A stretch of DNA of 64,000 nt from Sphingomonas citricola (GCF_019429535.1 NZ_JAHXZM010000002.1:186001-250000); one strand, 5' to 3'; numbered from the stretch's first letter, positions 16,425-25,646 are shown. Notes: a model not told the origin generated them from the sequence alone. Numbers and translations: made by a program.

Positions 16425-18860
16425 TTACAGGTCGGGCAGCATCTGATCGGCGACGCCCCATCCCGACAGCGCCGGCGAATTGGCGCGCGCGATCAGGTCG
16501 GCGGCGTCGCCGACGTGCCAGTTCGCGGCGGTGTCGAGGTCGCGCAGCTCGCTCCACGTCACCGGTGCCGCGACCGGCGCCTCGGCGCGCGCGCGCGCGG
16601 AATAGGGCATGATCGCGGTCGACCCGCGCTGGTTGCGCAGATAGTCGATGAAGATGCGCCCCTTGCGTTTCGCCTTGCTCATGGTGGCGACGAAACGGTC
16701 GGGGTGGCCTTGCGCCAGCGCCTTGGCGAAACGCTCCGCAAAGTCGCGTACCGCGGGCCATTCGGCGCCCGGCGTCAGCGGAACGACGACGTGGATGCCC
16801 TTGCCACCCGACAGGAGCGGAAAGCTGGCGAGGCCGATCTCGCCGAGCTGGTCGCGCACGAACTCGGCCGCCTTCTTCGTGTCGCCGAAGTCTAGCCCCT
16901 CGTCGGGATCTAGGTCGAAGATCATCCGGTCGGGTCGTTCGAGCGCGTCGACGCGCGATCCCCAGCCGTGGAATTCGATCGTTCCCATCTGCACGCAGGT
17001 CAGCAGCCCGGCGGCATCATCGACCCACAGATATTCCTCGCTGCCGCCGTTCTTCTCGGAAATGGCGACCTTGTGCACCGCGTCGCCGAACGAGCCCGCG
17101 TCGTGTTTCTGGAAAAAGCATTGCTTCGCGCGTCCCTGCGGGCAGCGCACCAGGCTGATCGGGCGGTGCCCGCTCCACGGCAACATCACCGCGGCGATCG
17201 CGGCATAATAGTCGGCCAGGTCGCCCTTCGTCACGTGCGCGTCGGGGTCGATCACGCGGTCGCGGTTGGTAATCGTGATCGTCGTCGCGGCCGCGTCGGA
17301 AACGGTGTGGGGCTGTTCCAGCACCACCTCGCGCGCGGGCTTGTCGCCGCGCAGCCCCACGAAGCTCGGGTGGCGCAAGAGGCCGTCGGGCGTCGTTTCG
17401 GTAAAGGCGATCTCGGCGACCAGGTCGGCGCGGACCCAGTGCGCGCCGCGCACCATCGCGCGCGGCGCATCGACCGGCGCGGTCTTGCGCGCGCGCTTGT
17501 CGAGTTTCTCGCGCAATTCGTTCATCAGTGCTTGCGTAAAGCCGGTGCCGACCTTGCCGGCGTAGCGCAGCGTGCCGTCCTCGTGCACGCCGAGCAGCAG
17601 CGACTTGAACCCGCGCTTCTTGTCCGACGGCAACCAGCCGACGATCACGAATTCCTGCCGCCGCGTGCACTTGATCTTGCGCCAGTCGGACGACCGCCCG
17701 GCGCGGTAGCGCGCGTCGGCGCGTTTCGACACCACCCCTTCCAGCCCCTCGGCACACATCTTCTCGAGCAATTGCTCGCCGCTGCCGACGACGTGCTCGG
17801 CATATTGCAGCCGCGCATCGTCGCCGATGATCGATCTAAGCCGCGCCTTCCGCTCGACCGTGGGCAGCGCCCTCAGATCGGCGCCGTCGAGCGACAACAG
17901 GTCGAACGCGAACATCGTCATGTCGCCGCCCGACGAAATCGCGTCCTTGAGCGTCGAGAAATCCGGCCGTCCGTCCTTGAACGCGACGATCTCGCCGTCG
18001 ATCAGCGCGGACGTAACGTCGAGCGCCGCCACGGCATCGGCGATGCCGGGGAACTTGTCGCTCCAGTCGAGCCCGTTGCGGGTGAACACCTTTGCCCTGC
18101 CACTCGCAACCGCGACGATCGCACGGTAGCCGTCATACTTCACTTCGTGCAGCCATGCCGGGCCGATCGGCACCGTGTCGACCAGCGTGCAAAGCTGCGG
18201 TTCGGTGAAGGCGGGGAGGGTGGCGGACCTGCTCGCCTTCTTCGATGGAACTCTGTTGCGCGTGGGCTTCGCCTTTTTCGCCGCCTTGCCCTCGGCGATC
18301 TGCTGCATCGTCCGCCCGGTCGCGACGCTCGTCAACGCGGTCTCGACCAGCGTGTCGGTGCCCCCGGCCTCAGCGTCACCGATCTTGCGCAGCAGCCAGT
18401 TCTCGCGCTTCTCCTTCGCGCGCGGCCTCAAGCGGATCAGCAGCCACTCGCCGCGCATCCGTTCGCCCTCCAGCACGAAATGGAGGTGCCCCGCCTCCAG
18501 ATCCTTCGCGCTCTTGCCCTTGATCGGCGACCAGGTGCCGCGGTCCCACAGCATCACGGTGCCGCCGCCATATTCGCCCGCGGGGATCGTCCCCTCGAAC
18601 GTGCCGTAATCGAGCGGATGATCCTCCGTCCTGACCGCGAGCCTTTTCTCGTCGGGGTCGAGGCTGGGGCCGCGCGTCACCGCCCAGCTTTTCAGCACGC
18701 CGTCGACTTCCAATCGGAAGTCCCAGTGCAGCCGCGTCGCGTCGTGCTTCTGCACCACGAAGCTGTTGCCGTGACCGCTCGCGAGCGTCCCTGCGGGTTC
18801 TGCGGTGCGCGTGAAATCGCGCTTGGCATTGTAGCGGGCGAGGGGGTCGGCAGCAGCCAT
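16425..18860 (-). CDS. ligD: multifunctional DNA ligase D (NHEJ)
   Basis: 811 residues with three modules in order. First is the 3'-phosphoesterase domain (HWDFRLEVDG near 45-54, GTFEGTIPAGEYGGG near 87-100). Second is the ATP-dependent ligase with nucleotidyl lysine K241 in KYDGYR, plus GEIVAF and GLEGVVSKR. Third is the primase/polymerase domain from about residue 520 with FDLDPDEG carrying the metal-binding aspartates and SGGKGIHVVVPL. It joins double-strand breaks together with Ku, whose gene lies seven bases upstream in the same direction. Domain order PE-LIG-POL is the usual one in alphaproteobacteria. All signature residues I checked are present, so the enzyme should be active. Confidence 0.95.
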   Translation of the reverse strand: MAAADPLARYNAKRDFTRTAEPAGTLASGHGNSFVVQKHDATRLHWDFRLEVDGVLKSWAVTRGPSLDPDEKRLAVRTEDHPLDYGTFEGTIPAGEYGGGTVMLWDRGTWSPIKGKSAKDLEAGHLHFVLEGERMRGEWLLIRLRPRAKEKRENWLLRKIGDAEAGGTDTLVETALTSVATGRTMQQIAEGKAAKKAKPTRNRVPSKKASRSATLPAFTEPQLCTLVDTVPIGPAWLHEVKYDGYRAIVAVASGRAKVFTRNGLDWSDKFPGIADAVAALDVTSALIDGEIVAFKDGRPDFSTLKDAISSGGDMTMFAFDLLSLDGADLRALPTVERKARLRSIIGDDARLQYAEHVVGSGEQLLEKMCAEGLEGVVSKRADARYRAGRSSDWRKIKCTRRQEFVIVGWLPSDKKRGFKSLLLGVHEDGTLRYAGKVGTGFTQALMNELREKLDKRARKTAPVDAPRAMVRGAHWVRADLVAEIAFTETTPDGLLRHPSFVGLRGDKPAREVVLEQPHTVSDAAATTITITNRDRVIDPDAHVTKGDLADYYAAIAAVMLPWSGHRPISLVRCPQGRAKQCFFQKHDAGSFGDAVHKVAISEKNGGSEEYLWVDDAAGLLTCVQMGTIEFHGWGSRVDALERPDRMIFDLDPDEGLDFGDTKKAAEFVRDQLGEIGLASFPLLSGGKGIHVVVPLTPGAEWPAVRDFAERFAKALAQGHPDRFVATMSKAKRKGRIFIDYLRNQRGSTAIMPYSARARAEAPVAAPVTWSELRDLDTAANWHVGDAADLIARANSPALSGWGVADQMLPDL

Positions 18861-18867
18861 CGCGCGG

Positions 18868-19764
18868 TCAGGCGCGCTTCTTGGCCGGTGCGGCCTTCTT
18901 CGCCGCCGGCTTCTTGGCGGCGGGCTTCTTCGTCGTCGCCTTGGTCGCCGATTTCTTCGCCGGCTCGCCCCCGGATTTGCCCTCCATCGACTTCTTGAGC
19001 GCCGCCATCAGGTCGACGACGTTGGAGGCCGAGCGGCCGCCCTCGTCCTTGTCCTCGATGATCTTCGTGTTCTTCTTCGCCTTGCGCTTGCGCTCGATCA
19101 GCGCTTTCAGCGCGTCGACGTAGCGGTCGTGGAATTCCTGCGGGTCGAACGCCGCGGTCTTGCTGTCGATCAGCGCCTCGGCGAGGTCGAGCAGCTCGGG
19201 GTCGGGCTTGCTGTCGCCGATCTCGCGAAAATAGCCCTGCGCCTTGTTGACCTCGTCGGCGTAGCGCAGCGTTTCCAGGATCAATCCGCGCCCGCACGGT
19301 TTCAGGCTGACGATATATTCGCGCCCGCGCATCGCGAGCTGCCCGAGGCCAACCTTCTTGGTCCGCCGGAGCGCCTCGCGCAGCACGATGAACGCTTCCT
19401 CCGCCAGATCGTCGGCGGGCACGACGAAATACGGTTTCTCGTAATAGAGTACGTCGATCTCGGACTGGTCGACGAATTGCGTCAGCTCGAGTGTCTTCTT
19501 CGACTCAAGCTTCACCGCGTCGATCTCGTCCTGTTCGAGCAGGACGTACTCGCCTTTTTCGACCTCGAACCCCTTGATGATCTCGTCGGCGTCGACGGGG
19601 CCGATGCCGGGCGCGACCTTCTCGTACTTGATCCGCTCGCCCGACGGCTCGTGGATCTGGTGGAACGCGATCTGCGCGCCCGATTTGGTGGCGGAATAGA
19701 TCTCGACCGGGATCGAGACGAGCGCGAGGCGTACCTGCCCCTGCCAGTAAGCGCGCGCGGCCAT
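18868..19764 (-). CDS. ku: Ku protein (NHEJ DNA-end binding)
   Basis: 298 residues from ATG 19764, giving MAARAYWQGQVRLALVSIPVEIY, the normal bacterial Ku N-terminus. A longer in-frame extension upstream lacks a good start. The Ku core includes FHQIHEPSGERIKYEK and ALRRTKKVGLGQLAMRGREY. The C-terminal tail from about residue 255 is lysine-rich with alanine-proline-lysine repeats (KKPAAKKPAAKKAAPAKKRA), a DNA-binding extension seen in many Ku proteins. It binds broken DNA ends as a homodimer and recruits LigD, encoded seven bases downstream. It is divergent from pdxH, with about 120 bases between them. Confidence 0.95.
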   Translation of the reverse strand: MAARAYWQGQVRLALVSIPVEIYSATKSGAQIAFHQIHEPSGERIKYEKVAPGIGPVDADEIIKGFEVEKGEYVLLEQDEIDAVKLESKKTLELTQFVDQSEIDVLYYEKPYFVVPADDLAEEAFIVLREALRRTKKVGLGQLAMRGREYIVSLKPCGRGLILETLRYADEVNKAQGYFREIGDSKPDPELLDLAEALIDSKTAAFDPQEFHDRYVDALKALIERKRKAKKNTKIIEDKDEGGRSASNVVDLMAALKKSMEGKSGGEPAKKSATKATTKKPAAKKPAAKKAAPAKKRA

Positions 19765-19886
19765 CTTCCACCCCCGTCGTTTCCGTAAGCGACTCAAATC
19801 ACGGGCGAAGGAGTCGTTCCGCGCGCCCGGTGACACCTGGCGACGCGGTTGTTCCGCCTTGATGCAGGTTGCGCTATGGAGCGCGG

Positions 19887-20465
19887 ATGAGTGACGATCC
19901 CTTCGCGCTGTTCGACGCCTGGTATGCCGAGGCGCGCGCGAGCGAACCGAATGATCCCAATGCGATGGCGCTCGCCACCGCCGACGCCGCCGGTCGCCCG
20001 TCGGTGCGGATGGTGCTGTTGAAGGGACACGGGCCCGACGGCTTCGTGTTCTATACCAACCGCGGCAGCCGCAAGGCCGAGGCGCTGGCCGAGAACATGC
20101 AGGCGGGGCTGCTGTTTCACTGGAAGTCGCTGCGCCGTCAGATCCGCATCGACGGCCCGGTCAGCTTCGCCAGCGACGCGGAAAGCGACGCCTATTTCGC
20201 GACGCGCGGCCGCGATTCGCAGCTCGGCGCCTGGGCGTCGGATCAGTCGCGCCCGCTCGACGCGCGCGAAACGTTCGAGGCGCGGTTCGAGGAGATGAAA
20301 GCGCGCTTCGACGGGCAGGACGTGCCGCGCCCGCCCAATTGGGGCGGCTACCGCGTGACGCCCGAACGGATCGAATTCTGGCAGGACCGCGCGCATCGCC
20401 TCCACGAGCGCCGCCTGTTCACGCGTGAGGGCGACGCCTGGAGCGAAGGATTGCTGTTCCCATGA
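19887..20465 (+). CDS. pdxH: pyridoxamine 5'-phosphate oxidase
   Basis: 192 residues. It oxidises pyridoxamine or pyridoxine 5'-phosphate to pyridoxal 5'-phosphate using FMN. Recognisable parts are MALATADAAGRPSVRMVLLKG in the first 50 residues (shown as ATADAAGRPSVRMVLLKG), FYTNRGSRKAEAL, LLFHWKSLRRQIRIDG, and the C-terminal WGGYRVTPERIEFWQ with the substrate-binding arginine region RLHER. The start ATG at 19887 has GGAG five bases upstream; an in-frame start six codons earlier has no such site. The stop overlaps the CDF transporter start by four bases, so the two are co-translated although no functional link is obvious. Confidence 0.95.
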   Translation: MSDDPFALFDAWYAEARASEPNDPNAMALATADAAGRPSVRMVLLKGHGPDGFVFYTNRGSRKAEALAENMQAGLLFHWKSLRRQIRIDGPVSFASDAESDAYFATRGRDSQLGAWASDQSRPLDARETFEARFEEMKARFDGQDVPRPPNWGGYRVTPERIEFWQDRAHRLHERRLFTREGDAWSEGLLFP

Positions 20466-21409
20466 CCGAGAGCGAACGCCGCCGCGTGATCCCGATCGCG
20501 ATGCGCGCCGCATTGGCGAGCGTCGCGATGGCGCTGAGCCTGCTCGTCGTGAAGGGCTATGCCGCGTGGCATACCGGATCGGTCGCGATGCTGGGCAGCC
20601 TCGCCGACACCGGGCTCGACCTGCTCGCCAGCCTCGTCACGCTCTACGGCGTCAAGCTCGCCGCCGAGCCCGCCGACCACGACCACCGTTTTGGTCACGG
20701 CAAGGCGGAGGCGCTCGCCGCGCTGTTCCAGGTCGTGCTGATCACGGCCTCCGCGATCGGCATCGCGTGGCGCGCGGTGGAGCGGTTTTCCGCGCCGCAG
20801 GTCAACGAGGATGCGGGGCTCGGCATCGGCGTGTCGGTGCTCGCGATCGCCGCGACGCTGGTGCTGCTCGCCTATCAGCGTAGCGTCATTCGCAAGACGG
20901 GGTCAGTCGCGATCCTCGCCGACAATGTGCACTATCAATCCGACGTGCTGTTGAACGTCGCGGTGATCGCGGCGCTCGTGATCGACCAGTATCTGGGCAT
21001 CAAGGGCGCCGATCCCGTATTCGGCATCGCGATCGCGGCGTGGCTTGCCTGGGGCGCGTTCCAGGCGTCGAGCCAGGCGATCGACATGCTGATGGACAAG
21101 GAATGGTCGGAGGACCAGCGCGCCGCCTTCATGGAGGTCGCCGCGCGCCAGCCCGGCATCCGCGGCATCCACGATTTCCGCACGCGCCGCGCGGGCAGCC
21201 ACGATTTCGCGCAATTCCACATGGAGGTCGACGCCGACCTGACCGTGCGGCAGGCGCACGATATCGTCGAATCGGTCGAGGTCGCGCTTCGCCGCAGCTT
21301 CCCCAAGGTCGAGACGCTGATCCACCTCGACCCCGAGGGGCACGAGGATACCGACAATCCGCTGGTCGAGGCGGAGGCGACGCCGCACTGGTTCGGCAAG
21401 CGGCTGTAA
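20462..21409 (+). CDS. fieF: cation diffusion facilitator (FieF-like)
   Basis: 315 residues with six membrane helices in about the first 210 residues and a cytoplasmic C-terminal domain. The intramembrane metal site is present: two aspartates in ADTGLDLLAS (helix 2) and His/Asp in HYQSDVLLN (helix 5). The HDHRFGHGKAEALAAL motif follows helix 2. The C-terminal domain carries the metal-bridging histidines (HDFRTRRAGSHDFAQFH). The family exports Zn2+, Fe2+ or Cd2+ in exchange for protons. It is coupled to pdxH by an ATGA overlap. Which metal it carries cannot be read from the sequence. Confidence 0.9.
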   Translation: MTESERRRVIPIAMRAALASVAMALSLLVVKGYAAWHTGSVAMLGSLADTGLDLLASLVTLYGVKLAAEPADHDHRFGHGKAEALAALFQVVLITASAIGIAWRAVERFSAPQVNEDAGLGIGVSVLAIAATLVLLAYQRSVIRKTGSVAILADNVHYQSDVLLNVAVIAALVIDQYLGIKGADPVFGIAIAAWLAWGAFQASSQAIDMLMDKEWSEDQRAAFMEVAARQPGIRGIHDFRTRRAGSHDFAQFHMEVDADLTVRQAHDIVESVEVALRRSFPKVETLIHLDPEGHEDTDNPLVEAEATPHWFGKRL

Positions 21410-21471
21410 CGACGCCCCCCGCCGGGCGGCGTTCCCTCACATCGATCGCCGGGTGGCGGTAAGGAAATCAG

Positions 21472-22275
21472 ATGCGCATCCCCTTCACCCAGGTCGACGC
21501 CTTCGCCGACGAAGCGTTCAAGGGTAACCCGGCGGCGGTGATGCCGCTGACGCGGTGGCTCGACGACGACACGCTGCTCAGCATCGCGGTCGAGAACAAC
21601 CTGTCCGAAACCGCCTTTCTCGTCCCCGACGCGAGCGGCGCGGCGGATTACGAACTGCGCTGGTTCACGCCCGGCGCGGAGGTCGCCCTGTGCGGCCACG
21701 CGACGCTGGCGAGCGGGCACGTCGTGCTGTCGTCCGACACCGACCGCGCGAGCATCCGCTTCGCCACGCGGCAGGCAGGCGTGCTCGAGGTCGCGCGCGA
21801 CGGGCACCGCTACGCGATGGCGCTGCCCGCCTGGACGCCGCACGCGAGGCCGCTGCCCGAGATCGTCGCCGGGCTCGAACTGCCCGCCGGCGCGGTGCGG
21901 GAGACGCTGTGGCACGACAAGGGTTACGCGCTGATCATCGTCGAGAACGAACGGCAGGTGCGCGAGTGTGCACCCGACATGCGCGCGCTGGCACCGCTCG
22001 GCCCGTACGTCATCATCGTCGCCGCACCCGGTGAGGATACCGACATCGTCAGCCGCGTCTTCGTGCCCGCGTTCGACATCGACGAGGATCCCGTCACCGG
22101 CAGCGCGCATGCGGTGATGGTGCCGTACTGGGCCGCGCGGCTGGGGCGCGACCGGATGAGCGCGTATCAGGCCTCGGCGCGCGGGGGGCGGCTGTCGTGC
22201 CGGCTCGACGGCGACCGCGTGGTGCTGGGCGGTGCGTGCGTGACCGTCATCGAGGGCACGTTCCTGCTGCCCTGA
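21472..22275 (+). CDS. PhzF family isomerase/epimerase
   Basis: 267 residues. It has the family start IPFTQVDAFADEAFKGNPAAV and the catalytic glutamate in NNLSETAFL, equivalent to Glu45 of PhzF. LCGHATLASGHV and the C-terminal DEDPVTGSAHAVMVPYWA, where the second half-site lies, are also present. The fold is DapF-like, two alpha/beta barrels. PhzF isomerises a dihydroxyanthranilate in phenazine synthesis, but stand-alone members like this one usually have unknown substrates. There are no phenazine genes nearby. The gene follows the CDF transporter by 62 bases and is convergent with pheA. Confidence 0.88.
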   Translation: MRIPFTQVDAFADEAFKGNPAAVMPLTRWLDDDTLLSIAVENNLSETAFLVPDASGAADYELRWFTPGAEVALCGHATLASGHVVLSSDTDRASIRFATRQAGVLEVARDGHRYAMALPAWTPHARPLPEIVAGLELPAGAVRETLWHDKGYALIIVENERQVRECAPDMRALAPLGPYVIIVAAPGEDTDIVSRVFVPAFDIDEDPVTGSAHAVMVPYWAARLGRDRMSAYQASARGGRLSCRLDGDRVVLGGACVTVIEGTFLLP

Positions 22276-22300
22276 CGCGCGGCGATCCTTCGCCGCCGAT

Positions 22301-23191
22301 CTAACCCCGGCGGCGCGCCTGGGCATAGGTGCCGAGCACGCGAACCCATTTGGCGTGGAAGCCCAGTTCCTCCATCGCGCGGTCGAACCCGGGCTCGCCC
22401 GGCTTGCCCTCGACGTCGCAGAAGAACTCGGTCGCGGCGAAGCTGCCGCCGCGCTGATAGCTTTCCAGCTTCGTCATATTGACGCCGTTGGTCGCGAACC
22501 CGCCCATCGCCTTGTAGAGCGCGGCTGGCACGTTCTTCACCGCGAAGACGAAGGTCGTCATCCACGCCTCCGCCCCCACCGCCGGGCGGCTGCCGCGCGC
22601 GAGTGCCACGAACCGCGTCATGTTGTGGTCGGCGTCGGCGATGTCGACGCCGAGCAGGTTCAACCCGTAGAGCGCGGCAGCCCCCGGTGGCGCGAGCGCG
22701 GCGACGCGGGGGTCGGCCATCTCGGCGACGATCGCGGCGGCGCCCGCGGTATCGGGATAGTTTACCGGCTGGATGCCGTGCGCACGCAACCAGTGGCGGC
22801 ATTGGCCGAGTGCCTGCGGGTGGCTCATCGCCTCCACCACTTCGTCGCGCGCGCCGACCCCCATCAACGCGTGGCGGATCGGCAGGAAATGCTCGGCGGT
22901 GATGACCAGCCCCGATTCCGGCAGCAGGAAATGAATGTCGGCAACGCGGCCGTGGAGCGAATTCTCGATCGGGATCAGCGCGTGCGCCGCGCGCCCGTCC
23001 TTCACCGCGTCGAGCGCGTCGTCGAACGAGAAGCACGGCAGCGGCAGCGCGTCGGGAAATGCCTCGATCACCGCGACGTGGCTGTTGGCCCCAGGCGCAC
23101 CCTGGAACGACACCGCGCGATCGGGTTCGGCGGCGGCGGCGGCGATCATCGCGTCGACGATCGGGCGGGCGGGGGCGGCGTAGGTCTGCAT
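22301..23191 (-). CDS. pheA: prephenate dehydratase
   Basis: 296 residues from ATG 23191. The prephenate dehydratase domain starts with VSFQGAPGANSHVAV and includes NSLHGRVAD, HPQALGQC and the catalytic-threonine motif in NMTRFVALAR (about residue 180). A C-terminal ACT domain (FVFAVKNVPAALYKAMG, MTKLESYQRGG) senses phenylalanine. It converts prephenate to phenylpyruvate in phenylalanine synthesis. There is no chorismate mutase domain, the usual state in alphaproteobacteria. The effector motif reads LESYQ rather than ESRP, again common in this class. It is divergent from the cytochrome c gene with about 105 bases between starts. Confidence 0.92.
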   Translation of the reverse strand: MQTYAAPARPIVDAMIAAAAAEPDRAVSFQGAPGANSHVAVIEAFPDALPLPCFSFDDALDAVKDGRAAHALIPIENSLHGRVADIHFLLPESGLVITAEHFLPIRHALMGVGARDEVVEAMSHPQALGQCRHWLRAHGIQPVNYPDTAGAAAIVAEMADPRVAALAPPGAAALYGLNLLGVDIADADHNMTRFVALARGSRPAVGAEAWMTTFVFAVKNVPAALYKAMGGFATNGVNMTKLESYQRGGSFAATEFFCDVEGKPGEPGFDRAMEELGFHAKWVRVLGTYAQARRRG

Positions 23192-23296
23192 GCGTCGCGG
23201 TCGCGGGTAGGGTGCACGCACGCGCCGCTCAAGTGCGCTTGCAGCGTCGCGGATGCTTTTCTATGGGTTGAACACAATTAGGGGCGGTTTCACGAC

Positions 23297-24004
23297 ATGG
23301 ACGATCGGAACAACACGATTGCGGGCTGGGTACTGGCGGGCTGCGGTGCGGCGCTGGGGCTCTCGATCGTGGGCGGCATGATCTTCCACGGCGAACGCCC
23401 CGAGAAGATGGGCTACGCGATCGAGGGCGTCGAGGAAGCCGGTGGCGGCGGTGAAGCCAAGGCCGTGCCGATCGCGTCGCTGCTGCCGACCGCCGACCCG
23501 GCGAAGGGCGCCGAGGTGTTCAAGAAGTGCGCCGCCTGCCACACGATCAATCAGGGAGGCGCGAACGGCGTCGGCCCGAACCTGTACGGCACGCTGGGCG
23601 AGGGGATCGGACAGGGCAAGGGCGGGTTCGCCTTCTCGGACGCGCTGAAGGGCGTCGGCGGCAATTGGGATTTCGAGCGGATGAACGCGTGGCTGACGTC
23701 CCCACGCAAGTTCGCCAACGGTACCAAGATGACCTTCGCGGGCCTGTCCAATCCGCAGGACCGCGCCAACGTGATCGCGTACCTCAACCAGCAGGGCTCG
23801 AACCTGCCGCTGCCCGTCGCCCCCGCACCCGGTGCCGATCCAGGCGCGAAGGATGCCGCGGTCGCGAACGTCACCGACGCGGCGAAGGGCAACACCGCCG
23901 ACATCGCCAATACCGGCACGCCCGCCTCCGGCGCGCCTTCGGTTGATCCGAACGCGTCGAAGGACAAGGCGCTGGCGGTCACCCCGCCGCCCGCCAAGCA
24001 GTAA
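23297..24004 (+). CDS. membrane-anchored class I cytochrome c (CycM-like)
   Basis: 235 residues. An uncleaved N-terminal helix (residues about 9-30, GWVLAGCGAALGLSIVGGMIF) anchors the protein. The haem site is C78-A-A-C81-H82, and M145 in GTKMTFAGL is the distal ligand. The fold matches mitochondrial-type cytochrome c of the CycM kind, which passes electrons from the bc1 complex to the terminal oxidase. The last 70 residues are an unusual low-complexity tail rich in Ala, Pro, Asp and Thr, probably disordered in the periplasm. A short gap of seven bases leads to the secreted protein at 24012, so the two are likely co-transcribed. Confidence 0.92.
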   Translation: MDDRNNTIAGWVLAGCGAALGLSIVGGMIFHGERPEKMGYAIEGVEEAGGGGEAKAVPIASLLPTADPAKGAEVFKKCAACHTINQGGANGVGPNLYGTLGEGIGQGKGGFAFSDALKGVGGNWDFERMNAWLTSPRKFANGTKMTFAGLSNPQDRANVIAYLNQQGSNLPLPVAPAPGADPGAKDAAVANVTDAAKGNTADIANTGTPASGAPSVDPNASKDKALAVTPPPAKQ

Positions 24005-24011
24005 ACCGACC

Positions 24012-24710
24012 GTGCGCTGCCTGCCCGTCGGCCGGATCGTCGGGTGGGCAGCGTTCCTGCTCGTCCCCGCCACCGCGGCGCACGCCGACGCCTTGCAGGA
24101 GCGGTTGCTCGCCGGGATGCGCGCGACGCGCAGCGACGGTTTCGCGTTCCGCCAGACGACGACGATCGAACGCAGCGGTGCCGACCGCAAGACGCTGGTC
24201 GAGCAATATGACCCGCGCCGCGCCGAGCCCGACCGCTGGTCGCTCGCCTCGGTCGACGGGCACGCGCCGACGCCGAAGGACCTGTCGGGCTGGCGCAAGA
24301 TCAAGCGCGACCGCGTGCCGTCCTACGGCGAGAATACGAAATGGTTCGCGGCGCCCGCGACCCGCGTCGACGCGAACGGCGTCACCACCTACCGCTTCGC
24401 GCGGCTGCCCGCGGGGACGCTCAAGATCGGCCCGCACGACGCTTCCGCCGATGCGCAGGCCGAGGTGGTGGTCAACACGCGCGGACGCGCGCCCTTCGTC
24501 GAGCGCGTGCGCTTCGTGACGAACAAGCCGTTCCGCATCATGCTGGTCGCATCGGTGCAGAATCTGGTCGCCGACGCGCGCTACACCTCGCTGGCGAACG
24601 GCGCGGTCGTCCCCGCCGAGGTCGCCAGCCGCACCGCGGGATCGCTGATGGGGAAGTCGGGCACGCTCGCCACGCGGACGACGTTCGATCAGGTCCAGCC
24701 GGTCAGGTGA
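24012..24710 (+). CDS. secreted protein of unknown function
   Basis: 232 residues from GTG 24012, seven bases after the cytochrome c stop. The start was chosen because it yields a signal peptide (VRCLPVGRIVGWAAFLLVPATAAHA). The mature part is rich in beta-strand-forming stretches: GFAFRQTTTIERSG, LVEQYDPRR, TYRFARLPAGTLKIGP, PFVERVRFVTNKPFRIML. The overall look suggests a periplasmic lipid- or lipoprotein-binding half-barrel, but I cannot assign a family. No cysteines for haem are present, so it is not a cytochrome. Its pairing with cytochrome c is the only contextual clue. The gene ends 11 bases before a perfect hairpin. Confidence 0.7.
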   Translation: MRCLPVGRIVGWAAFLLVPATAAHADALQERLLAGMRATRSDGFAFRQTTTIERSGADRKTLVEQYDPRRAEPDRWSLASVDGHAPTPKDLSGWRKIKRDRVPSYGENTKWFAAPATRVDANGVTTYRFARLPAGTLKIGPHDASADAQAEVVVNTRGRAPFVERVRFVTNKPFRIMLVASVQNLVADARYTSLANGAVVPAEVASRTAGSLMGKSGTLATRTTFDQVQPVR

Positions 24711-24721
24711 TGCCGGACGAT

Positions 24722-24743
24722 CCCCTCCCCGGTGGGGGAGGGG
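24722..24743. repeat. palindromic CCCCTCCCC hairpin
   Basis: CCCCTCCCC (24722-24730), spacer GGTG, GGGGAGGGG (24735-24743): a perfect nine-base hairpin in the gap between two convergent genes. It may act as a bidirectional terminator although no T-run follows. Its core resembles the CCCTCTCCCC repeats at 27797-30000. Confidence 0.75.
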
Positions 24744-24758
24744 GGCCACGTGCTCACC

Positions 24759-25646
24759 TCAGCGCGGCGGTTGCGGCGTCTTTTCCTGACGTTCGCGGTA
24801 GAAGTCCTGCACGACCGCCCAGCCCTCGGCCGCACTCTCGACGTAGCGGAAGATGCCGAGATCGCGCTCCGACACCACGCCTTCTTCGACCAATGCGTCG
24901 AAATTGACCACGCGCTGCCAGAATTCGCGCCCGAACAGCAGCACCGGCATCGGCTCGATCTTGCCGGTCTGGATGAGCGTCAGCAGCTCGAACAATTCGT
25001 CGAACGTGCCGAACCCGCCTGGAAACGCCGCCAGTGCGCGCGCGTGGAGCAGGAAGTGCATCTTGCGCAGCGCGAAATAATGGAACTGCGTCGACAAGGA
25101 CGGCGTCACATAGGGATTGGGCGCCTGCTCGTGCGGCAGCACGATGTTCAATCCGATCGACTCGGCGTGCACGTCGGTCGCGCCGCGGTTCGCGGCTTCC
25201 ATGATCGACGGGCCGCCGCCCGAGCAGACGACGAAGTGACGCTTCCCTGCCTCGTCGCGCGGAAAATTCGAGCAGAGCTGCGCCAGCTCGCGCGCCATGT
25301 CGTAATATTTCGACTTAGCGACCAGGCTCTCGGCGATGCGGCGGCTCTTGTCGTCGGTCGCCATGTCGAGCAGCGCCTGCGCCTTGGCGGGCTCGGGAAT
25401 GCGTGCCGAGCCGTAGAAGACGAAGGTCGAGCCGATATGCGCTTCCTCGAGGATCAGCTGCGTTTTCAGCAACTCGAGCTGGAAGCGGACCGGGCGTAAA
25501 TCCTCGCGGACGAGAAAGTCCATGTCCTGGAACGCCAGCTTGTACGCCGGGCTCTCGGTCTGCGGGGTGGAGATGCTCTGACGGGCGGCGTCGGCATCCT
25601 GCTTGGCACGCGGGAAGACGCGGCTGGGTACGCGGGTTTCTGTCAT
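24759..25646 (-). CDS. LOG family protein (TIGR00730 Rossmann fold)
   Basis: 295 residues. The diagnostic motifs are the early FYGSARIPEP (nucleotide-binding), CSGGGPSIMEAANRGA (about residues 130-145) and PGGFGTFDELFELLTLIQTG (about 205-224, quoted as PGGFGTFDE and TLIQTG). The family includes cytokinin riboside 5'-monophosphate phosphoribohydrolases that release a base from a nucleotide; many bacterial members were mislabelled lysine decarboxylases. The N-terminus has about 50 extra residues compared with the short LOG type and belongs to the longer YgdH-like subgroup. It is convergent with the secreted-protein gene, with a hairpin between them. Confidence 0.88.
   Translation of the reverse strand: MTETRVPSRVFPRAKQDADAARQSISTPQTESPAYKLAFQDMDFLVREDLRPVRFQLELLKTQLILEEAHIGSTFVFYGSARIPEPAKAQALLDMATDDKSRRIAESLVAKSKYYDMARELAQLCSNFPRDEAGKRHFVVCSGGGPSIMEAANRGATDVHAESIGLNIVLPHEQAPNPYVTPSLSTQFHYFALRKMHFLLHARALAAFPGGFGTFDELFELLTLIQTGKIEPMPVLLFGREFWQRVVNFDALVEEGVVSERDLGIFRYVESAAEGWAVVQDFYRERQEKTPQPPR

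Noticed and set aside
16968..18998. A 676-codon plus-strand frame across ligD and the ku start
   Set aside because: No recognisable domains; ligD motifs on the other strand account for the region.
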